Assembly (NCBI GenBank): GCA_001817345.1
Contig: MHIE01000005.1
Location: 1 to 43,523, forward strand
From: Candidatus Buchananbacteria bacterium RIFCSPHIGHO2_01_FULL_44_11
Lineage (GTDB): Bacteria; Patescibacteriota; Patescibacteriia; Buchananbacterales; UBA6539
Direction of reading: 5' to 3'
Length of the DNA stretch: 43,523 nt
Shown piece by piece: positions 38,695 through 43,523 of the stretch. Position 1 is the stretch's first letter. Each line of letters opens with the position of its first letter. The position numbers were made by a program, and so were the translations under genes. A model generated the notes under the pieces. It ran no database searches. It was not told the DNA's origin and was given only the letters and a program-made list of their open reading frames with translations.

Positions 38695-38955
38695 CTAATT
38701 TTCACTTGGTTGGCCAGATTGCAGATCTATAATCAATTGACGCATCATCTTTTTTTTCATACTTTCCAGGTGATCGCTTTCCAGTTTGGCGGCAGGAGAC
38801 TGCCTGTAATATTTTAGGTAGCCGCTTGGTCGGTAACGGTTCCAGGTTTGGCCCAGTTCGTCACTGCCCAAGTAATCAAGCAGAAAAGAATCAAGATTCC
38901 TGTCGGCCCGATCAATTTTTTTCATTAATTCATAAGAATATTGGCCAATAGTCAT
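38695..38955 (-). CDS. Small charged protein of unknown function
   Basis: An 86-aa soluble protein rich in Tyr, Lys, Arg and Met (YSYELMKKIDRADRNLDSFLLDYLGSDELGQTWNRYRP), ending in a helical basic/Met segment. I recognise no domain. It lies between the cupredoxin-like gene and the two-component system on the same strand. An ATAGGAG-like site is not clear, so the start is uncertain. Confidence 0.55.
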   Translation of the reverse strand: MTIGQYSYELMKKIDRADRNLDSFLLDYLGSDELGQTWNRYRPSGYLKYYRQSPAAKLESDHLESMKKKMMRQLIIDLQSGQPSEN

Positions 38956-39084
38956 AGGAGTGTAGGTTAATTATTAGTGGCACTGAGTTTTGTGCTGGTG
39001 AGTACGGCCCGGTACTTTAGTCTATTTAATCCTACAATATTACTATGAATATTCTATGAATTTTAGTTTTAGAATTATTGCCGC

Positions 39085-40107
39085 TTAAATTGGCAATAAG
39101 ATTGAAAAAGTGGCGCCGTGGCCCGGTCGGCTTTTGACCATCACTCGGCCGCCATGTTGCAGCATGATTTCTTGGACAATAGTTAGCCCCAGTCCGGATT
39201 TAATGGCGCCGCTTTCGGCTGCGGCCGCTCCTTTGTAAAACGGTTCAAAGATTTTTTTTTGTTCCCACCAGTCTATGCCTGGGCCGTGATCTCTAACGGC
39301 GATATGTACGTTTCTTTTAGCTATCGTGAGCGTGAGTGTAATTGATTTGCCGACTGGTGAATGAAAAATCGCATTTTTAAGTAAATTCATCAGGACTTGT
39401 TCAATTGCCACTTTATTAGCGTTGATTTCTACTTGGTTATTAGTTTGGTTGTCGTAGATGATGTTGATGTTTTTTTGCCGCGAGAGAAGCTGGCAGCGCT
39501 CAATGATATCTTGGACAACCTCCTCAATGTTGATTGGTGCCATGGGTAATTTTTTTAAATTACGTTCAACGGTACTCAAATAAAGCATGTTTTTGATAAT
39601 CAATGATAAACGATCAGTTTCATGGACGGAATTTTCCAGGATTTTAATTGCCCCTTCTTTGGTGAGTGATTCTTTATCAAGCAAAGCGACTTCGGTTGAG
39701 GTTTTAATAATAGACAGCGGGGTTTGTAGCTCGTGGGAGGCGTTAGCGATAAAGCGGCGCTGACGCTTTAGGATTTGGTTAATATTGTGGAGAATTAAGC
39801 CGATAAAAAAAGAAGCAGAAATCATTACAAAAATCATCACCGCTATATAGATTCTGATTTCCAAGGTGTCTATTTGGCTGCCTAATTCTTGGCTGATAAT
39901 TTTTTGAGCGTCGGTGGATAAAGCGCTGGTATTTAAAATGTTGGCAAAAATTTTATCTCTTTCATAGCGAAAGATGGTGAAAAAAGTTAACCCCATCAAT
40001 AACAAGGTGACCAGTTTCAAAGTTACCAGCTGAAAGCCGATTCGTCGGACGCTGTTATGGCGTAATCCGGTAACCCACGCTTTGAACTGTTTGTATGAGG
40101 CTGCCAT
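39085..40107 (-). CDS. Two-component sensor histidine kinase
   Basis: A 340-aa kinase. Two membrane helices (about 24-47 and 84-108) flank a short outer sensor of only about 35 residues. The HisKA dimerisation domain has ANASHELQTPLS with phospho-acceptor His125. The ATPase domain shows the N box (NQVLMNLLKNAIFHS), DHGPGID (G1) and GLGLTIVQEIM (G2). The start overlaps the response-regulator stop by 53 nt, giving tight coupling, although a start further inside (TTG near codon 30) is possible. The signal is unknown. Confidence 0.93.
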   Translation of the reverse strand: MAASYKQFKAWVTGLRHNSVRRIGFQLVTLKLVTLLLMGLTFFTIFRYERDKIFANILNTSALSTDAQKIISQELGSQIDTLEIRIYIAVMIFVMISASFFIGLILHNINQILKRQRRFIANASHELQTPLSIIKTSTEVALLDKESLTKEGAIKILENSVHETDRLSLIIKNMLYLSTVERNLKKLPMAPINIEEVVQDIIERCQLLSRQKNINIIYDNQTNNQVEINANKVAIEQVLMNLLKNAIFHSPVGKSITLTLTIAKRNVHIAVRDHGPGIDWWEQKKIFEPFYKGAAAAESGAIKSGLGLTIVQEIMLQHGGRVMVKSRPGHGATFSILLPI

Positions 40108-40726
40108 TTTTGTCTTTTAATTTTTTTCGTAAATTTTTAACATGGACGTCAACAATATTGCTGAACGAGTCAAAATCGTCTCCCCACAAGTGTTCAATGA
40201 TCTGTTCCCGGGTCATGACCTGATTCGGGTGGCGCATTAAATATTCCAACAGCATAAATTCTTTATTGGTCAGATAAACTTTGCCGCCGTCGTGACTCAC
40301 TATCCGGGTCTGGGGGTTCAATTCTATATTCCGGATTGTTAGTTTATCGCCAATGACCTGGTGGGGCCGGCGGAGCAGGGCTCGAAGTCGGGCCAGCAAT
40401 TCCTGGAAAGAGAACGGCTTGACTACGTAGTCATCTGCCCCGGCGTCTAGTGCCGCCACTTTGTCTTCTTCAAAGTTTCTGGCGGTTAAAACCAAAATCG
40501 GTAGATAAATACCCAGCTGACGTAAACTGCGGCAAACGTCAAAACCGTCCAGGTGGGGCATGACTAAGTCTAAAATTAAAACATCGTAATCCTCAGCGCT
40601 CATTTTTAGCCTTTGCAGGCCGCTTTGGCTGTCAGCGACGTAGTCAACGGCATAGCCGACTTTTTCTAGTCCAAGTTTAATCGCTGCCGCTAATTTTATT
40701 TCATCTTCAATAATCAAAATGCGCAT
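40055..40726 (-). CDS. OmpR/PhoB-family response regulator
   Basis: A 223-aa regulator. The receiver domain has the acidic pair near residues 8-9 (IEDE), phospho-acceptor Asp53 (LILDLVMP) and Lys in VVKPF. The C-terminal winged helix (REQIIEHLWGDDFDSFSNIVDVHVKNLRKKL...VQSVGYRI) is of the OmpR type and binds direct repeats. A perfect TATAAT 11 nt before the ATG (40738-40743 on the minus strand) suggests a very short leader. It is the first gene of the two-gene unit with the kinase. Confidence 0.95.
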   Translation of the reverse strand: MRILIIEDEIKLAAAIKLGLEKVGYAVDYVADSQSGLQRLKMSAEDYDVLILDLVMPHLDGFDVCRSLRQLGIYLPILVLTARNFEEDKVAALDAGADDYVVKPFSFQELLARLRALLRRPHQVIGDKLTIRNIELNPQTRIVSHDGGKVYLTNKEFMLLEYLMRHPNQVMTREQIIEHLWGDDFDSFSNIVDVHVKNLRKKLKDKNGSLIQTVQSVGYRITP

Positions 40727-40784
40727 AAATGCTATTAATTATAATCTGTTTTAAAGATTAAATTTAGCACTGTTTCGTGAATTT

Positions 40785-40978
40785 TTGATGAAGATTAGGG
40801 GCTTATCCACATTTTATCCCAACCAGTTTATTCCCAGTTTTTTACTAGGTATTACGTTGGTCGTGATGGTTTATTTATTCTACCCCGCCTGCGCTTTTAA
40901 AGCTATGGCTCGCTACGCCGAAGCGTTAGCGAGGCGAGCGGGCAAGCATCCTTCGCCCTACAAGCTTCGGCGGGCAAG
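40785..40978. repeat. Intergenic palindromes near the response regulator
   Basis: CTCGCTA...TAGCGAG (about 40908-40934) and GCCGAAGC facing GCTTCGGC (about 40917 and 40966) form nested hairpins. The 82-aa ORF drawn through this stretch is probably spurious. A lone TTATCCACA sits at 40803-40811. Confidence 0.55.
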
Positions 40979-40979
40979 C

Positions 40980-41006
40980 AAAAAATCGCCTGAGAGGCGA
41001 TTTTTT
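40980..41006 (-). terminator. Terminator of the cold-shock gene (bidirectional)
   Basis: AAAAAATCGCC-TGAGA-GGCGATTTTTT, symmetric and able to work in both directions. It lies about 25 nt after the stop of the cold-shock gene. Confidence 0.9.
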
Positions 41007-41029
41007 GATCTAACTTTGACGAAGATAAT

Positions 41030-41227
41030 TTAGATCTTTTTTACTTGAACCGCAGCAGCACCCTTGGGGGTTTCAACGACGTCAAAACTGACTCGGTCCC
41101 CTTCGCGCAGTTGAGAAAACTCAACTCCGTCAAGTTCGCTGGCGTGAAAAAACAAATCTTTTTCCTTACCTTCTTGGCTGATGAAACCGAAGTTTTTATC
41201 AGTCAATTTCTTGATTGTACCTTCCAT
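41030..41227 (-). CDS. Cold-shock domain protein
   Basis: A 65-aa protein of the CspA family. A single OB fold carries RNP1 (KNFGFIS) and RNP2 (DLFFH), and the length is the family standard. It melts RNA secondary structure and may act as a transcription antiterminator. Its mRNA has a predicted leader of about 220 nt, as found for cold-induced csp genes elsewhere. GGAAGGT-like sequence near the ATG gives a weak ribosome binding site. Confidence 0.95.
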   Translation of the reverse strand: MEGTIKKLTDKNFGFISQEGKEKDLFFHASELDGVEFSQLREGDRVSFDVVETPKGAAAVQVKKI

Positions 41228-41487
41228 AGAAAACGAAGAAATGAAGTGAATTAATTGCCTAGATAGTAGTAGAAATTCGACTTTATTTCTACGTAAACTA
41301 TGCTTGGTGTCTTATCGTTTTGCAACGACAGGACTCGGCCTACCCAACCTATTCGGTCAGATTAAGGCCATGTTGGTTAACTTTTGACCTGAAAAGGACT
41401 CCTCGCTCCGAGGCAGCCCGATAATCTAAGTCTATGTTAATTTAACCTTACGAATACCAGTCTAGCACACTTTCGGCTTTTTGTCCA
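41228..41487 (-). promoter_or_regulatory. Promoter and long 5' leader of the cold-shock gene
   Basis: On the minus strand TGGACA (41482-41487), a 17-nt spacer and TAGACT (41459-41464). The transcript would begin near 41452 and run about 225 nt before the ATG. The leader holds CCTCG-GAG-CGAGG (about 41403), GTAGAAAT-TCGACTTT-ATTTCTAC (41269-41292) and other hairpins. A similar leader in cspA of E. coli senses temperature. Confidence 0.6.
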
Positions 41488-41500
41488 GGGCCGGCTAATA

Positions 41501-42721
41501 TTAGTCAATCGAGCGGTTTTTCAGCTGTTGGCAGCTTGTTTCCAGTGAAACTTTAACCCGCTCTTTTTCCTGATTCTCCCAGCTATTAACCTCTGTTTGC
41601 AGCTGGTTGATTTCTTGTTCCAGAGTGGCTAGCTTGGCTTGCCGTTTATTATTATCGGCCTGACTTTCGGCAATAATTTTATCAATCACGCCGTTATTAA
41701 TATGCTGGGTTTTTAAAATGTCAATTTCTTCCTGAGTGATATCAGCCGACGGTAAGGGAGCGTTGGCCGCGCTTTTAATTAACTCCGTAGCAATTTTTAC
41801 CGGATCACCTAAGCTGTCCACCGCTTCCAGGGCGACATTAACACCAACCGATTTGACTTTGCCGCTGACTTCACTAGTATCAATCGCCAGCGATGAATCA
41901 CCGGGAATTATTCCCTGGACCACTTTAAGTCCGGCGCCGATCGTCTCGGCCGCGGCGCCGGTCGTCAAAAGCTGGGAGTATGATTCGCCCAGGCCTTGGC
42001 CGCTTTGGACCGTAGTATAAGTCACCCAGGACAGCCGCCAGAAAGCCTTAAGCAGGTTGGTTTTGATATTTTGGACCAAAGCCGCTTTGTATTCCTGAAG
42101 TTCAGCCTGCATCTGGTTTTCAATTTCAATGTCGCGTTCCAGGCTAAACGCTTCAACCATTTTGGCCACCATGGTTTCATAGGTGGTTAAAGTTTGTTTG
42201 GCTTCGTAACTGCGTTCTTCAAACGGAATCACTTCGTCAATGTCGGAATATTTTTTCCAGTCTTGGTCAAACTCATCTGGCTTAATTTTGCAGTCAGCCG
42301 TCAGCGGTCCGTCCGGGACAAATTCTTCCTCAGTCGCCTGAGACTCATCCGCGGCGCTGACGCAATTGCCGTCTTTGGCCAGGTAGCCTTCATCACAATA
42401 CTGGCACTTATCCTTTTTGAAAATGCCGCCCTGGGCGACGCAGTTGTCGCCAAAGCTAGCCAGTTGTAAAGAAAGCCATTTATCAAATTCCGATTGGACA
42501 TAGTCGTTTGCCGCTCCCTTTTTCAGGCCAATGGCGTCGCAGAATTCATTATGAAAAGCACATTTACAATACTGAAAATTAATTTGGACGCCGCAAAAAT
42601 CGTCTTTAATGTCCGGATAAGAAAACTTGGTGGCTTGGCCGTAGCCTTTATTGGAGCAGCCGGTTAAAACCAAGGCCAACCCGGCAAATAATAAAAGAGT
42701 TGTTTTTGACCAATGATTCAT
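41501..42721 (-). CDS. Large cysteine-rich lipoprotein
   Basis: A 406-aa protein with signal peptide and lipobox LTGC (Cys22). Residues about 40-140 hold ten further cysteines (DFCGVQINFQYCKCAF, EFC, DNC, CQYC, GNC, DC), possibly disulfide-bonded or metal-binding. The rest is helical, with a region (about 240-325) predicted as mixed Gly/Ala-rich and a coiled-coil end (NNKRQAKLATLEQEINQLQTEVNSWE). I do not recognise a family. A TATAAT box 11 nt before the ATG (42733-42738 on the minus strand) suggests a leader of about 5 nt. Confidence 0.8.
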   Translation of the reverse strand: MNHWSKTTLLLFAGLALVLTGCSNKGYGQATKFSYPDIKDDFCGVQINFQYCKCAFHNEFCDAIGLKKGAANDYVQSEFDKWLSLQLASFGDNCVAQGGIFKKDKCQYCDEGYLAKDGNCVSAADESQATEEEFVPDGPLTADCKIKPDEFDQDWKKYSDIDEVIPFEERSYEAKQTLTTYETMVAKMVEAFSLERDIEIENQMQAELQEYKAALVQNIKTNLLKAFWRLSWVTYTTVQSGQGLGESYSQLLTTGAAAETIGAGLKVVQGIIPGDSSLAIDTSEVSGKVKSVGVNVALEAVDSLGDPVKIATELIKSAANAPLPSADITQEEIDILKTQHINNGVIDKIIAESQADNNKRQAKLATLEQEINQLQTEVNSWENQEKERVKVSLETSCQQLKNRSID

Positions 42722-42765
42722 ACTTTACTTTCATTATAGCAGTCTTATCTAAAAAACCAAGCGTT

Positions 42766-43063
42766 CTAAATCTGTAGTCCCAGAAATTCAAAAATGGCGC
42801 CCGCGACGCCTTGGCCGGACAATTCAGGATTATTAATCAAGATTTTTTGGTCGGCCAGGCTGGTCAAAAAACCAGTTTTTAGAATAATTGCCGGCGTCAT
42901 CGGATGAATTGAGTGATCATAGCGCCGCCAGTTAAAAGCGTAGTAGCCGCGCATGTTGCGGGTGACGTTGGGGTCAATTTGTAGCTTGGTCGCCGCCGCG
43001 TAATTTTTTTCTAGAGCTTGTATAAATGACTGGCTCAGCGTTTTTTATCCGAGTCGTGGATGA
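42766..43063 (-). pseudogene. C-terminal remnant of an N-acetylmuramoyl-L-alanine amidase
   Basis: The frame ending at 42766 encodes IDPNVTRNMRGYYAFNWRRY, then DHSIHPMTPAIILKTGFLTS and LADQKILINN, which is the C-terminal part of the zinc Amidase_3 domain (HPMTPAI includes the zinc His; the Glu of EMGFL is Lys here). The frame can be followed upstream to LSQSFIQALEKNYAAATKLQ. Across a run of six T (43041-43046) the earlier segment VIHDSDKK continues in another frame, so one base appears lost. Further upstream the similarity stops at an in-frame TAA. The gene is therefore truncated at its 5' end and frameshifted. Confidence 0.75.
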
Positions 43064-43148
43064 CCTTATGACTTATTTAATTATTTTACCTTTAAGGCCG
43101 ACCGCATCAGCCGGTAAATGTGATATCACGAATAACAATAAATATGTA

Positions 43149-43177
43149 TTGACAAACGATAAGGACTAGATTAAGAT
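43149..43177 (+). promoter_or_regulatory. Promoter of the last gene
   Basis: TTGACA, a 17-nt spacer and TAAGAT. It ends 8 nt before the ATG at 43186, so the mRNA would have a leader of only about 2 nt. Confidence 0.6.
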
Positions 43178-43185
43178 GTAGATAT

Positions 43186-43523
43186 ATGAATATTTCAAGA
43201 AAAAAATTCGTTATTCTCTTCATCATTTCTGGGTTCGCTTTTATGTTTATCACTACCACGCTTTTGGGGTCAACAGGCCCCCGAGGATTCCCTAAGCACC
43301 CAGACTCTTTCCTGGGAACGGCATCACCAACAGCCTGGAAGAATACCGTAGCCACAATTATATCGCCTATCAAAATTGTTTTAATAGGACCTTTGTTACT
43401 TTCTACCGATTTTTTGCGGGATGATCCACCACCTCCATTTATTGGTATCTATCTTATTTTCTACTGGACTATTCTTGCCTCAATTATTCATTATCTCCTC
43501 CGCAAAATAAACATTCTTAAAAC
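43186..43523 (+). CDS. Membrane protein, incomplete at the window edge
   Basis: This open frame is absent from the ORF track because it has no stop within the window. It runs at least 112 codons, with an N-terminal signal-like helix (KKFVILFIISGFAFMFITTTLL), a second hydrophobic stretch (NTVATIISPIKIVLIGPLLL), a Pro-rich turn (DDPPPPF) and a third helix (IGIYLIFYWTILASIIHYLLRKI). I do not recognise the family. It has a promoter and an ATG start next to the -10. The 88-aa ORF on the other strand in this region is its shadow. Confidence 0.7.
   Translation, partial: MNISRKKFVILFIISGFAFMFITTTLLGSTGPRGFPKHPDSFLGTASPTAWKNTVATIISPIKIVLIGPLLLSTDFLRDDPPPPFIGIYLIFYWTILASIIHYLLRKINILK

Noticed and set aside
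40803-40811. Perfect DnaA box TTATCCACA as a replication origin
   Set aside because: A single box without a cluster, AT-rich unwinding element or dnaA/dnaN neighbours.
40785-41033. 82-aa plus-strand ORF
   Set aside because: The first third is hydrophobic, but the rest translates palindromes and a terminator; no ribosome binding site.
43107-43373. 88-aa minus-strand ORF
   Set aside because: Antisense to the plus-strand membrane-protein gene, which has a promoter and realistic membrane segments and continues past the window edge.
1-43523. CRISPR arrays, transposases, integrases or prophage genes
   Set aside because: No regularly spaced direct repeats and no transposase or phage protein in any frame; the repeats seen are isolated palindromes.

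Overview
The window looks like a chromosome segment of a Candidate Phyla Radiation bacterium (Patescibacteria, probably the Parcubacteria side). The reasons are compact single-copy housekeeping genes, small versions of core proteins (IF-2 of 663 aa, RbfA of 113 aa, S1 with four domains), type IV pilus ATPases beside transformation-type lifestyle genes, 3D-domain and SIMPL proteins, and intergenic spaces packed with palindromes. UGA is used as stop (pilT ends in TGA), so this is not a UGA-recoded lineage. The phylum call is inferred from gene content, not from a marker tree.

Layout. 1-1.7 kb: a lipoprotein and a divergent secreted 3D-domain protein. 1.76-2.5 kb: a strange tRNA-Cys locus in which an intact tRNA-Cys sits between the separated halves of a second tRNA-Cys, with nested inverted repeats, then an inverted repeat whose 3' arm covers the IF-2 start codon. 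2.5-4.8 kb: infB-rbfA. 4.9-5.2 kb: a minus-strand promoter-to-terminator unit without a convincing gene that contains a tRNA-Ile-like core. 5.2-8.9 kb (minus): a flavin operon (FMN-binding protein, ApbE, RnfD/NqrB-like domain fused to a flavin reductase, pteridine-reductase-like SDR). 9.1-14.5 kb (plus): NrnA-type DHH phosphoesterase, ClpP, an S-box (SAM-I) riboswitch in front of a 62-aa zinc-ribbon protein, RNase Y, YmdB and HU. 14.8-18 kb (minus): an SDR, a HigBA-type toxin-antitoxin pair and an AT-rich sodium/solute symporter. 18.2 kb: tRNA-Arg and tRNA-Lys. 18.6-26.5 kb (minus): HIT-like protein, PilT, RNase III, NusB, L32, GyrA, a PsbP-like membrane protein, a metallo-beta-lactamase-fold protein and an unknown protein. 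27-33 kb (plus): ribosomal protein S1, FtsH, a polytopic membrane protein and PilB. 33.2-37.1 kb (minus): unknown protein, TsaE, TsaD, AlkD-like, queuosine-precursor transporter and VIT-like protein. 37.3-43.5 kb: SIMPL protein, cupredoxin-like protein, a two-component system, a cold-shock protein with a long leader, a Cys-rich lipoprotein, an amidase remnant and the start of a membrane-protein gene that runs off the window.

How the genes work together. Translation and RNA metabolism dominate (IF-2, RbfA, S1, L32, RNase III, RNase Y, NusB, NrnA, TsaD/TsaE, three intact tRNAs). Protein quality control is represented by ClpP and FtsH. PilT and PilB lie apart but power the same pilus. The flavin operon is a self-contained electron-transfer module: ApbE flavinylates the membrane protein, and the reductase fusion feeds electrons across the membrane.

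Regulation stands out. Four start codons are directly preceded by a CTAACGGG-like motif, three of them with an upstream complementary arm. Several genes have a TATAAT box 6-13 nt from the ATG, implying leaderless or nearly leaderless mRNAs. S1, RNase Y and the cold-shock gene have long structured leaders.
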